From assembly GCF_045679555.1 (NCBI RefSeq), contig NC_092092.1, forward strand, positions 24,542,969 to 24,606,968: a DNA stretch of 64,000 nt, given 5' to 3'. The notes under the pieces are model-generated. The model worked only from the letters and a program-made list of their open reading frames with translations, was not told the DNA's origin and did no database searches. The translations under genes were made by a program, and so were the position numbers. This DNA comes from Salvelinus alpinus. Lineage: Eukaryota; Chordata; Actinopteri; Salmoniformes; Salmonidae. Below, piece by piece: positions 53,416 to 63,824 of the stretch; position 1 is the first letter of the stretch; the number at the start of each line of letters is the position of its first letter.

Positions 53416-54572
53416 CACCAGGGATAGACAATCTACTGTCTCTCCCTGTTGGATGCCACATCTTCCACAGATGGATGGATGGCTTCAATCTGATGAGAAA
53501 CCCTCCCTGAGAACAGTTGATTGTAGCCTAGTCTGGCACATGAGCGAGTATCATCTAATATAATGTGTGATTATTAGCATTAGACCCCTGCATGAGTCTG
53601 TATGTGTATGTGAGGGAGAAACAGAGGGTATCTAGGCTAATGGTTAAAACATTCACATACAGATGAGGCAATATCTCATGCTTCGTCAATGGGGGTTCAG
53701 TCCAGCTGTTATGAGTATGTGTGTGAGAGGCAGTCAGAGGCAAAACACATCTCTCTCCCTCTATTTCAATTTCATCAGTTCATTTCAGCTTCAACAGTGC
53801 TTTTTGTCCAATGGTTATTATTCTGTCACCAGGCATTAGAGTATCATCAAATTTGGAAGAAGATAGACAAAATAATATTTGGAAGTAAGGTTTCCCGAAG
53901 TCTCTGGGAGTGTTTAGGCCGTACCTTCTTTCTCAATGAATTTATCTTCTCAAGCTCTCTACTCCTCTCCTGTGTGTCTGTCTGTGTGTGTCTGTGTGTG
54001 TTTGTGTGTCTCTGTGTGTCCATGTGGGTGTCTATGTATGTCTATGTGTGTATGTGAGTGCGTGTTCCATGACAATATTCTGTATCGAATTCCTGGGGGA
54101 AATAGACCATCTTTCCTTGCATGTTTGGGTGATGTCAGAGTGAGATGACCCTCCAGTCCTCTTCTACTGCAGACCTCTTCACTGAACAGTGAACAGACAC
54201 TTTCCTCTCCTCAAGTCTGGAAATCATCACCCTGCCTTCCCACTTCCTCTAGCCCATCCAGGACCCACACTGAGTCCAATCAAGCCTAACGAGAGCAGCC
54301 CTGCCTGGCAGCTTATAGGGCCTGCCTCCCTCTGCCCCTTCCCCTGTCCCTGGGGCGAAGCTTGGGTCTGGGTCTTTGAGGTGGTTTAGTGGTATAAACT
54401 CCCAAGCCCTCCTTCTACCGGCCCTGGCATGGACATCAGGCCTGTTCTGGGGTTTTCTCTGAGGCAGGATGAAGATGGAGACAGACATGGCTTAGGTCCC
54501 AAATGGTACCCTATTCCCTACATAGTGCACTGCTTTTGACAAGAGCCTCATGGCCCCAGTAGTGCACAATTA

Positions 54573-56086
54573 CGGTGCATTCGGAAAGTAGTCAGACCCC
54601 TTGACTTTTTCCAAATGTTGTTACGCTACAGCCTTATTCTAAAATTGATAAAATTATAATCTACACACAATATCCCATAATGACAAAGCAAAAACAGGTT
54701 TTTAGAAATGTTTGCAAATGTATTAAAAATAAAATTCTGAAATATCACATTTATTACATAAATATTCAGACCTTTTATTCAGTACTTTGTTGAAGCAACT
54801 TTGGCAGCGATTACAACCTCGAGTGTTCTTAGGTATGATAATACAAACTTGGCAAAACTGTATTTGGGGAGATTCTCACATTCTTCTCTGCAGATCCTCT
54901 CAAGCTCTGTCAGGTTGGATGGGGAGCGTAGATGCAAAGCTATTTTCAGGCCTCTCCAGAGATGTTCGATCGGGTTCAAGGCCACTCAAGGTCATTCAGA
55001 GACATGTCCCGAAGCTACTCCTGCATTGTCTTGGCTGTGTGCTTAGGCTCGTTGTCCTTTTGGAAGGTGAACCTTCACCCCAGTCTGAGGTCCTGAGCTT
55101 GTCCTCATCAAGTATCTCTCTGTACCTTGCTCTGTTCATCTTTCCCTCGATCCTGACTAGTCTCCCAGTCCCTGCCCCTTAAAATAATCCCCACAGCATG
55201 ACGCTGCTGCCACCGTGCTTCACCGTAGGGATGGTACCAGGTTTCCAGACGTGATCCTTGACATTCAGGCCAAAGAGTTCAATCTTGGTTTCATCAGACC
55301 AGAGAATCTTGTTTCTCATGGTCGGAGAGTCTTTAGGTGCCTTTTGGCAAACTCCAAGCGGGTTGTCATGTGCCTTTTACTGAGGAGTGACTTCCGTCTG
55401 GCCTGATTGGTGGAGTGCTGCAGATATGATTGTCCTTCTGGAAGGCTCTCCCATCTCCACAGAGGAACTCTGGAGCTCTGTCAGACTGACCATCGGGTTC
55501 TTGGTCACCTCCCCCGATTACTAAGTTTGGCCAGGTGGCCAGATCTAGGAAGAGTCTTGGTGGTTCCAAACTTATTCCAATTAAGAATGATGGAGGCCAT
55601 TGTGTTCTTGGGGACCATCAATGCTGCAGACATTTTTTGGTACCCTTCCCCAGATCTGTGCCTCGACACAATCCTGTCTCGGAGCTCTACGGACAATTCC
55701 TTTAACAACATGGCTTGACATACACTGTCAACTGTGGGACCTTATATAGACAGGTGTGTGCCTTTGCAAATCATTAAATTTACCACATGTGGATTCTAAT
55801 TAAGTTGTAGAAACATCTCAAGGATCATCAATGGAAAAAGGATGCACCTGAGCTTAATTTCGAGTCTCATAGCAAATGGTCTGAATAGTTATTTAAATAA
55901 TTGATTTCTGTTTTTTAATTTTATAAATTGGCAAAAATTTGACAATTTCTTTTTTCACTTTTTCATTATGGGTTATTGTGTGTGGATTGATGAGGAGAAA
56001 AATGATTTAATACATTTTAGAATAAGGCTGTAACGTAACAAAATTTGGAAAAAGTCAAGGGGTCTGAATACTTTCCGAATACACTG
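54573..56086 (-). mobile_element. Tc1-like transposon E, full-length, inactive
   Basis: Ends CGGTGCATTCGGAAAGTAGT and complement 'CTTTCCGAATACACTG', flanked by TA at 54571-54572 and 56087-56088. Inverted repeats extend roughly 200 bp with several differences. The transposase relic is on the - strand. Confidence 0.94.
54779..55711 (-). pseudogene. Tc1-like transposase relic (element E)
   Basis: Starts at the ATG complementary to 55709-55711: MLLKELSVELRDRIVSRHRS, then GYQKMSAALMVPKNTMASII, the DNA-binding helices, until about 55505. The middle is broken by stops and indels; a [12 protein letters not shown] first-Asp block can be read near 55280-55300 in another frame. The tail from 54985 reads LNPIEHLWRGLKIAL, keeping the Glu, and ends KVASTKY at 54779. 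It is an old copy. Confidence 0.9.
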
Positions 56087-56780
56087 TATGTAGGGGATAG
56101 AGTGTAATTTGAGACACATCTACGTCCGTGGTGGTAGCTAGTGGCTGGGTGGGTGATTCTGAATGGGGGGAGGGATGGATTTTTAAGACGGAGGCAAGTT
56201 TTCCAGTATTTTTTAAAATGTATTTTTTTAAATCCATTGCCTGCTTCAGTGCAATGTTTGAACTGTTCAGCGTCACTTACAGTTGTAAGGTCAGTGCATT
56301 AGTGTAATAATTTTATTCATAGCCTTTCTATAGCCCTGGGGGTTGCTGGCTGTCATCAGTAATAAGCTGCTGACATCTGTCTAGCGTATATTGCCCATCG
56401 AGACTCATCTCCCACAAATGGTGTGCAGAGACCCTGTGTGTGTGTGTGTGTGTGTGTGTCCCACACCTCACACACTGCATATGTGTGTGTTTGCAAGTGA
56501 GTGACATGCTATGAACACAACGTAAACATGGGAGTGAAATGAGCACTTTAGCTCGAGTCATTGAGCAGCCTCATGCCCATTCCTAGTCCTACCTGTCTGA
56601 AGCCATAACAATAATGTGACTGCCAATTCAGTACGATATGCTAAAATGTGCCTTATATGATTATCGTGGAGTGTCAATAATGCTTCATGAGTCAAAATGA
56701 GTCCAGTGTTTCCAAACCTGGTTCAAACGTTCATCTCAATCTTTAGGCTTGTTCTGGCTTTGTCATGCTTGTTGGAAGAA
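56087..56780. other. intergenic DNA between Tc1 element E and the LINE
   Basis: Apart from the MITE remnant at its start and a short (TG)n near 56437-56458, nothing is recognised here. Confidence 0.6.
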
Positions 56781-57016
56781 CACAATCAAATCAAATCAAA
56801 TGTTTTTTGTCACATGAGCTGAAATACAACAGACCTTACAGTTAAATACTTACTTAACAAACAATGCAGTTTTAAGAAAATACCCAAAAAAAATTAAGAG
56901 ATAAGAATAACAAATAATTAAAGAGCAGCAGTAAATAACAATAGCGGGCTATAGAAAGAGTAAATGTCAATGTGCAGGGGCACCGGTGTCGAGGTAATTG
57001 AGATAATAAATATGTA

Positions 57017-58965
57017 CAGTTGAAGTCGGAAGTTTACATACACCTTAGCCAAATACATTTAAACTCAGTTTTTCACAATTCCTGACATTTTGTCCTCGTA
57101 AAAATTCCCTGTCTTAGGTCAGTTAGTATCACCACATTATTTGAAGAATGTGAAATTGCAGAATAATAGTAGAGAGAATTATTTAATTCAGCTTTTATTT
57201 CTTTCATCACATTCCCAGTGGGACAGAAGTTTACATACACTCAATTAGTATTTGGTAGCATTGCCTTTAAATTGTTTAACTTGGGTCAAATGTTTCAGGT
57301 AGCCTTCCACAAGCTTCCCACAATAAATTGGGTGAATTTTGGCCCATTCCTCCTGACAGAGCTGGTGTAACTGAGTCAGGTTTGTAGGCCTGGAATTGTC
57401 CTACAGTGAATTATAAGTGAAATAATCTGTCTTTAAACAATTGTTGGAAAACGACTTGTGTCATTCACAAAGTAGATGTCCTAACCGAATTGCCAAAACT
57501 ATAGTTTGCTAACAAATTTGTGGAGTGTTTGAAAAACTAGTTTTACAGATTATTTCACTTATAATTCAGTCTATCACACTTCCAGTGGGTCAGAAGTTTA
57601 CATACACTAAGTTGACGGTGCCTTCAAACAGCTTAGAACATTCCAGTAAATGATGTCATGGCATTAGTAGCTTCTGATTGACTCAAATGATGTCAATTAG
57701 CCTATTGGAGATGTACCTGTGGATTTATTTCAAGGTCTACCTTCACGCTCAGTGATTCTTTGCTTGACATCATGGGAAAATCAAAAGAAATCAGCAAAGA
57801 CCCCAGAAAGAAAATTGTAGACCTCCCCAAGTCCGGTTCATCCTTGGGAGCAATTTCCAAACGCCTGAAGGTACCACGTTCATCTGTACAAACAATAGTA
57901 TGCAAGTATAAACACCATGGGACCACACAGGCGTCATACCGCTCAGGAAGGAGACGCGTTCTGTCTCCTGGAGATGAACGTACTTTGGTGAGAAAAGTGA
58001 AAATCAATCCCAGAACAGCAGCAAAAGATATTGTGAAGATGCTGGAGGAAACAGGTCCAAAAGTATCTATATCCACAGTAAAACGAGTCCTATATCGACA
58101 TAACCTGAAAGGCCGCTCAGCAAGGAAGAAGCCACTGCTCCAAAACCGCCATAAAAAAAGCAAGACTACGGTTTGCAGCTGCACATGGGGACAAAGATTG
58201 TACTTTTTGGAGAAATGTCCTCTGGTCTGATGAAACAAAAATAGAGCTGTTTGGCCATAATAACCACCGTTATGTTTGAAGGAAAAAGGGGGAGGCTTGC
58301 AAGCCGAAGAACACCATCCCAACCGTGAAGCACGAGGGTGGCAGCATCATGTTGTGGCGGTGCTTTGCTGCAGGAGCGACTGGTGCACTTCACAAAATAG
58401 ATGGCATCATGAGGTAGGAAGATTTTGTGGATATATTGATGCAACATCTCAAGACATCAGTCAGGAAGTTAAAGCTTGGTTGCAAATGGCTCTTCCAAAT
58501 GGACAATGACCCCAAGCATACTTCCAAAGTTGTGGCAAAATGGCTTAAGGACAACAAAGTCAAGGTATTGGAGTGGCCATCACAAAGCCCTGACCTCAAT
58601 CCTATAGAAAATATGTGGGCGAAAACTGAAAAAGTGTGTGCGAGCAAGGAGGCCTACAAACCTGACTCAGTTACACCAGCTTACACCAAAATTCACCCAA
58701 CTTATTATGGGAAGCTTGTGGAAGGCCACCCGAAATGTTTGACCCAAGTTAATGTAAACCTCTGACCCACTGGGAATGTGATGAAATAAATAAATGCTGA
58801 AATAAATCATTCTCTCTACTATTATTCTGACATTTAACATTCTTCAAATAATGTGGTGATCCAAGCTGACCTAAGACAGGGATTTTTTACTAGGATTAAA
58901 TGTCAGGAGTTGTGAAAAACTGAGTTTAAATGTATTTGGCTAAGATGTATGTAAACCTTCAACTG
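57017..58965 (+). mobile_element. Sleeping Beauty-type Tc1 element, rearranged, inactive
   Basis: Ends CAGTTGAAGTCGGAAGTTTA and complement 'GTATGTAAACCTTCAACTG', flanked by TA (57015-57016 and 58966-58967). At 1949 bp it is longer than usual for this group (about 1.6 kb). The extra DNA at the left is an inverted copy of the right end: 57017-57393 reads, on the - strand, as the transposase C-terminus (to TAA near 57245) plus the right inverted repeat. The normal left inner repeat then follows, with a third GAAGTTTACATACAC copy at 57593. The element lies in the LINE. Confidence 0.9.
57772..58765 (+). pseudogene. Sleeping Beauty-type transposase relic
   Basis: ATG 57772 opens MGKSKEISKDPRKKIVDLPK. 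The paired-like DNA-binding region is continuous to about 58160 (GAISKRLKVPRSSVQTIVCK, the GRRRVLSP AT-hook-like motif, LYRHNLKGRSARKKPLLQ). A frameshift after RHKK near 58158 changes the frame; the first catalytic Asp block (GGTCTGATGAAACAAAAATA, 58224) follows in another frame. A TGA (58276-58278 region) and a TAG (58414) break the middle. FQMDNDPKHTSK gives the second Asp (His lost) and [11 protein letters not shown] the Glu. The C-terminus is truncated by a deletion into the right repeat (ends at TGA 58763-58765). Confidence 0.92.
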
Positions 58966-59027
58966 TAGGTAGAGTTATTAAAGTGACTGTGAATAGATAA
59001 TAACAGAGAGTAGCAGCTGCGTTCTGG

Positions 59028-59045
59028 GGGGGGGGGGGGGGGGGG
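59028..59045. repeat. poly-G run
   Basis: About 18 G residues within the LINE 3' region. Confidence 0.85.
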
Positions 59046-59710
59046 CAATGCAAATAGTCTGGGTAGCCATTTTATTAGCTGTTCAGGAGTCTTATGGCTA
59101 GGGGGTAGAAGCCATTTGGAGACTTGGCGCTCCGGTACAGCTTGCCGTGCAGTAGTAGAGAGAACAGTCTATGACTTGGGTGGCTGGAGTCTTTGACAAT
59201 TTTCAGGGCCTTCCTCTGACACCGCCTGGTATAGAGGTCCTGGATGGCAGGGAGCTTGGCCCCGGTGATGTACGGGGCCGCACGCACTACCCTCTGTAGT
59301 TCCTTGTGGTTGGAGGCCGAGCAGTTGCCATACCAGGCAGTGATGCAAACAGTCAGGATGCTCTCGATGGTGCAGCTGTAAATTCTTTATAGGATCTGAG
59401 GACCCATGCCATATATTTTCAGTCTCCGAGAGGAAATAGGATTTGTCGTGCCCTCTTCATGACTGTCTTGTTGTGCTTGGACCATGTTAGTTTGTTGGTG
59501 ATGTGGACGCAAAGGAACTTGAAGCTCTCAATTTGCTCCACTACAGCCCCGTTGATGAGAATGGGGGCATGCTTGGACCCACTTTTCCTCTAGTCCACAA
59601 TCATCTCCTTTGTCTTGATCACGTTGAAGGAGAGGTTGTTGTCCTTGCATCAGATGATCAGGTCTCTGACCTCCTCCTTATAGGCTGTCTCATCGTTGTC
59701 AGTGGTCAGG

Positions 59711-60395
59711 TGTCGCCCATATTCCCCATTATCTCCTGTGAACTTTCTGTTTGTTTGTTGCCATTTTATCTTGTTTGTCAATCTTACCAGCGTTTGTCCT
59801 GTCGGCTCCTGTCTTTGCCCAGCCTCTCTTTTTCTCGTCCTCCTCGTTTTTGACCCTTGCCTGTCCTGACCCTGAACCCGCCTGCCTGACCACTCTGCCT
59901 GCCCCTGACCCTGAGCCTGCCTACTGTCCTGTACGTTTGCCCCTATCTGGATATCCGAACTCTGCCTGACCTGACCCTGAGCCTGTTTGCCGTCCTGTAC
60001 CTTTGCTGCTGTAATAAACATTGTTACTTCGACACGGTCTGCATCTGGGTCTTATCTTATCCTGATAGTACGAACTGGCCATGAATGACCCAGCAGACCC
60101 GGGCCAGCTGCGTGACATCATCTCCTCCCAAGGAGCCACCATCGGGAGGCATGAGGAACTGCTTCGTGGCCTTATGTAGGGGGTCCAAACATTGGCTGAA
60201 CGCATGACCGGGCATTGGACGGTTTGCTGGAGTAATTCCGCAGGTTGTCTGGGAGGCAGCCTTCCACGGTGGTAACCCCACAGCCCCTCATTAACCCAGC
60301 TGCTAGCAGCGCTGTCTCATCGGCCACTCCACCTTCTCGGGAGCCCCGTGCCCCATCGAGCACCTGTCGGGATTTGCTTGCAGCTGGGTTAATCT
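59711..60395 (+). mobile_element. Gypsy-type LTR retrotransposon fragment (LTR end plus start of gag)
   Basis: 59711-60067 resembles the 3' part of an LTR: CCTG-rich repeats, AATAAA at 60013-60018, then GACACGGTCTGCATCTGGG and a CTGATA end at 60067. It is followed by a possible primer-binding region and an ATG at 60081 that opens a gag-like frame (MNDPADPGQLRDIISSQGA) with a TAG after about 32 codons. The rest of the element is missing. Class is inferred from LTR layout and gag-like start. Confidence 0.65.
60081..60390 (+). pseudogene. gag-like relic
   Basis: Begins at ATG 60081 and is interrupted by TAG near 60177 and by later stops or frameshifts. The opening residues resemble the N-terminus of Gypsy-type Gag proteins in fish (an acidic 'DPAD' start, then a coiled-coil-like stretch 'GATIGRHEELLRGL'). 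No zinc knuckle or protease is present. Confidence 0.5.
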
Positions 60396-60971
60396 AGGTA
60401 GATAGTGTCGTCTACAGTTTATCATGAGATACTCTACCTCAGGCGAGCAAAACCTCAAGACTTCCTTAGATATCGTGCACCAGCTGTTGTTCACATACAT
60501 GCATAGGCACCTGCCCAGTGTCTTACCAGAGGTTGCTGTTCTGTCCTAATGATGGAGTCTATACCCCGCCAGCTGTATGTTCTTAATATAGTTGTTCAGC
60601 CACGACTCGGTGAAACATAAGATAATACAGTTTTTTAATGTCCTGTTGGTAGGATATACATGCTTTCAGCTCGTCCAATTATTTTCCAGCGATTGAACAT
60701 TAGCTAGCAGGACGGGAGACAAGGGCAGATTAGCCACTCGTCGCCTGATCCTCACACGGTACACTGATCTTTTTCCTTCTCCATAATAATATAATAATAA
60801 TCAATAATTGTGCTCTTTATTTGGCCATCTTACATATAAAACCTTATTTGTTCATAAAAAAATGTGAAAAAGTCACCACAGGTTAATGGGAAGCGTGTGC
60901 TTGAAAGGATGCACATAACATGCAATGTTGGGTTGTATTGGAGAGAGTCTCAGTCTTAAATCATTTTCCAC

Positions 60972-61135
60972 TGTCACGCCCTGACCTTAGAGATCCTTTT
61001 TATGTCTCTATTTTGGTTTTGGTCAGGGCGTGAGTTGGGGTGGGCATTCTATGTTTGTGTTCTATGTTTTCTATTTCAGTTCTGAAATAAAAGCATGAAC
61101 TCTTACCACACCTAATTCAACAGACAATCGTTACA
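60972..61135 (+). mobile_element. short solo LTR (164 bp) with 5-bp TSD TCCAC, inside the hAT gene
   Basis: Runs from TGTCACGCCCTGACCTTAG to 'AATCGTTACA' and is flanked by exact TCCAC at 60967-60971 and 61136-61140. AATAAA is at 61085-61090. The same TGTCACG start as the LTR at 26312-26696 is seen. It is shorter than the family I recall, so it probably has an internal deletion. It splits the hAT transposase relic between RHRLCV and VENDLRLRL. Confidence 0.82.
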
Positions 61136-62800
61136 TCCACACACAGTCTGTGCCTGTATTTAGTTTTCATGCTATTGAGGGCCAAGAATCCACTGTTACA
61201 CAGGTACGTGGTTGCAAAGGGCATCAGTGTTTTAACAGCGCTATTTGCCAAGGTAAGAAACTCTGAGCGCAGCCCTATCCAGAAAACTTCATATTAAATA
61301 CAATTTTCACAGAACCGCTTGTTGTAATTCCGATGAGGCTCTCTTGTTCAGATATCGGTAAGTGGACTGGAGGCAGGGCATGAAAGGGATAACGAATCCA
61401 GTTGTTTGTGTCGTCCATTTCGGGAAAGTACCTGCGTAATTGCGCACCCAGCTCACTCAGGTGCTTCGCCATATCACATTTGACATTGTCTGTAAGCTTG
61501 AGTTCATTTGCACACAAAACATCATACAATGATGGAAGGACCTGTGTGTTGTCCTTGTTAATGCAGACCGAAAAAAGCTCCAACTTCTTAATCATAGCCT
61601 CAATTTTGTCCCGCATATTTAATATACTTGCGGAGAGTCCCTGTAATCCTAGATTCAGATCATTCAGGTGAGAAAAAACATCACCCAGATAGGCCAGTCG
61701 TGTGAGAAACTCATCATCATGCAAGAAGTCAGACAAGTTAAAATGATGGTCAGTAAAGACAACTTTAAGCTCATCTCTCAATTAAAAAAAATGTGTCAAT
61801 ACTTTGCCCCTTGAGAACCAGCGCACCTCTGTATGTTGTAAAAGTGTTACATGGTCGCTGCCCATATCATTGTATAATGCAGAAAATACACGAGAGTTCA
61901 GGGGCCTTGCTTTAACAAAGTTAACCATTTTCACTGTAGTGTCTAAAACGTCTTTCAAGCTGTCAGGCATTCCCTTGGCAACAAGAGCCTCTCGGTGGAT
62001 GCTGCAGTGTACCCAAGTGGCGTCGGGAGCAGCTTCTTGCACGCGCGTTACCACTCCATTATGACTCACTGTCATGGCTTTTGCGCCATCAGTACAGATA
62101 CCAACACATCTTGACCAACAAAGTTCATTTGATGTCACAAAGCTGTCCAGTACTTAAAAAATATCCTTTCATGTTGTCCTGGTGTCCAGTGGTTTGCAGA
62201 AGAGAATGTCTTCCTTAATTGACCACCCATAAACGTAACGGACATATACCAGGAGCTGTGGCAGGTCGTCATGTCTGTTGACTAATCCAGCTGTAACGCA
62301 TATAATTCGATGGCTTGTATGCGAAGCAGTAATTGATTCAAAACATCTTTGTGTGTTATTAGTCTAAGCACACTATGTTTGTCTATTGTTGTGACTTAAA
62401 TGAAGATCAGATCAAATTTGATGACCAATTTATGCAGAAAACCTGGTAATTCCAAAGGGTTCACATACTTTTTCTTGCGTTGTGAAACTGTTGTTTGATG
62501 AAGGCATTGTCTACATAGTTTTTTGGGCCTTTTCCCCACCATTGTACCAGCCATATCTGTGGCAGCAGGAAGAATGAAGTCATCCACAATAGTATGGGGC
62601 TTGCCTGTCCTAGCCACTCAGTAGCTCACCATATAAGACACTTCTAGCCACTTCTTATTAATGGTATCTGTTGCTTTAATATGTCTAACTACTCTAAAGT
62701 CGTCTTTATTCTCGCTCAAAAAACTCCCGTGGCTTATGTTTCAAATTGTCATGTTTCGTTTCTAAATGTCTGTGCAAGAGTGAAGGTTTCCCGAGAGAGA
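61136..62800 (-). pseudogene. hAT / ZBED5-like transposase relic
   Basis: Order on the - strand: BED-proximal LHRHLETKHDNLKHKPREFF (about 62780-62710, then stops), ARTGKPHTIVDDFILPAATD (from 62611), then LPQLLVYVRYVYGWSIKED and ILFCKPLDTRTT (about 62255-62180) with stops after it. From 62138 an open frame gives SNELCWSRCVGICTDGAKAM (the RNase H-like core Asp in TDGA), WVHCSIHREALVAKG and LLQHTEVRWFSRGKVLTHFF. A frameshift at the A-run near 61782-61790 leads to the next frame, from 61781: RDELKVVFTDHHFNLSDFLH through FPEMDDTNNWIRYPFH to 61275, then the hAT dimerisation-type end TLMPFATTYLCNSGFLALNS to 61141. The coding relic resumes beyond the solo LTR (VENDLRLRLSPIQPNIA at about 60966-60910). 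Confidence 0.85.
62352..62480. mobile_element. Tc1-like terminal fragment
   Basis: The segment from 'GTGTGTTATTAGTCTAAGCA' to 'GGGTTCACATACTTTTTCTT' resembles one end of another Tc1-like family in fish. It interrupts the hAT relic between DVLNQLLL and the SSNNTVS segment. Only one end is present. Confidence 0.55.
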
Positions 62801-63321
62801 GTAACGGTTAATGTGATTGGATTTTAATTATTTGACTAGGCTACCTGTATTTGACATTGTGTGGTTATTTCACTGAACACTAGATGGTTTAATTCGATTT
62901 TTGGCAGTGAAATGAGGCTACTCAGGTGAGAAAAAAACTCTGTATGTATAGCCCCGTTGGAAAATATAAATGTACTGTTTGAAAATGTGAAAAGAAAGAG
63001 TTTTTTATTTTAAATGTGAATCACATTTTTATTTGGCGTACCCCAGATGGCATTGTACCCCAGTTTGGGAATACCTGTACTACAGCATATACTGTATGCA
63101 TGGAGAAACAGTAGTGCTGTGTCTGACATTATAAAATGGCTTTAAGATCTGGTAGTGTTATGGATTGGTATGATGTAGCATTGCAAGCAACTGTCTGCAC
63201 TGAGTCGACCCCTAAAGTAACATGAGCTTGACAGGGACAAACACAGACACACTGAGAGCGTAGTGTGAACATGCATGTACTCTGCATACTGAGCCATAAA
63301 AGCAAATGCACAATCTGGTGT

Positions 63322-63379
63322 TACAGCATTCATCGTCCTTTAAGCGTAGGTACAGCATTCATCGTCCTTTAAGCGTAGG
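63322..63379. repeat. 29-bp direct duplication
   Basis: TACAGCATTCATCGTCCTTT plus AAGCGTAGG occurs twice in exact tandem. Confidence 0.95.
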
Positions 63380-63392
63380 TTGAGGTTTACTG

Positions 63393-63600
63393 TCATGAAT
63401 CTTGCTCTGGAGGCAGAACTGAACCATTTCCACTAGATGGGCCAGCTACAAAGTCAAAATTGTCTATATCGTAAAAATATAATTTAAGTTTAGGGTTAGG
63501 CATTAGGGTTAGCAGTACTGTTAGGTTTAAAATCAGATTGTATAACTTGTGGCTGTGCCAGCTAGTGACCACTCTGCATATCTGCCTCCAGTACATGAGT
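63393..63600. mobile_element. putative MITE
   Basis: Inverted ends 'CATGAATCTTGCTCTGGAGG' on the left and complement 'CTGCCTCCAGTACATGA' on the right enclose about 170 bp of AT-rich sequence. I recall similar sequences elsewhere in salmonids. No clear target duplication was found. Confidence 0.5.
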
Positions 63601-63824
63601 CATCTCAATAAATGCCAACCTGCCCTTTAAGCAGGGCTAACAAGTGTGGAGGAGAGATGGTAAACAAGGCTGAGGCTTTTCATGGGTGTCAAAGGGTTGG
63701 TTGGTTGGTTAGTAACCTGTATAAAAGGATCACTGTGAGAAAAAAAAGCCACACATCAATGACTGAAGATGTGCTGCTATGCATTTTTTACAGGTTGAGG
63801 GGAAAGAAGTTTACAAGAGTGTAA

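Larger units (their letters stand above)
54496..56115. mobile_element. palindromic salmonid MITE split by Tc1-like element E
   Basis: The left part 54496-54572 opens GTCCCAAATGGTACCCTATT and runs to AGTGCACAATTA. The right part continues at 56087 with TATGTAGGGGATAGAGTG and closes ATTTGAGAC. Joined at one TA the two parts match the other MITE copies. This shows the Tc1 insertion is younger than the MITE. Confidence 0.85.
56785..60778 (-). mobile_element. LINE (L2/Rex-like non-LTR retrotransposon), truncated and interrupted
   Basis: Read on the - strand. Segment 60778-60400 encodes relics of an AP-endonuclease domain (LANVQSLE..., ILCFTESWLNN, CSPEVEYLMINCRRHYLPR) with stops. Segment 59710-58968 is the end of the RT ORF and 3' region: RRCQRKALKIVKDSSHPSHR, HGKLYRSAKSPNGFYPLAI, ending RLLNS at a stop near 59075. 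Segment 57015-56785 is the 3' UTR and ends in TTTGA/ATTTG repeats (56785-56805), typical of this type of LINE tail. A Gypsy fragment (59711-60395) and a Tc1 (57017-58965) sit inside, and most of the RT domain is missing. Clade assignment is tentative. Confidence 0.78.
60800..63078 (-). mobile_element. hAT-type element with ZBED-like transposase gene, inactive, multiply interrupted
   Basis: The high-coordinate end carries 'GGTATTCCCAAACTGGGGTA' on the - strand (63045-63072), like hAT termini I recall. A ZBED5/SCAND3-like transposase is traceable from about 62790 down to about 60860. A solo LTR (60972-61135) and a Tc1-like terminal fragment (62352-62480) are inserted in it. The low-coordinate terminus is not clear. 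Confidence 0.7.

Noticed and set aside
63488..63515. Interstitial telomere repeat
   Set aside because: Only two TTAGGG-like units are present within a putative MITE; too few to call.
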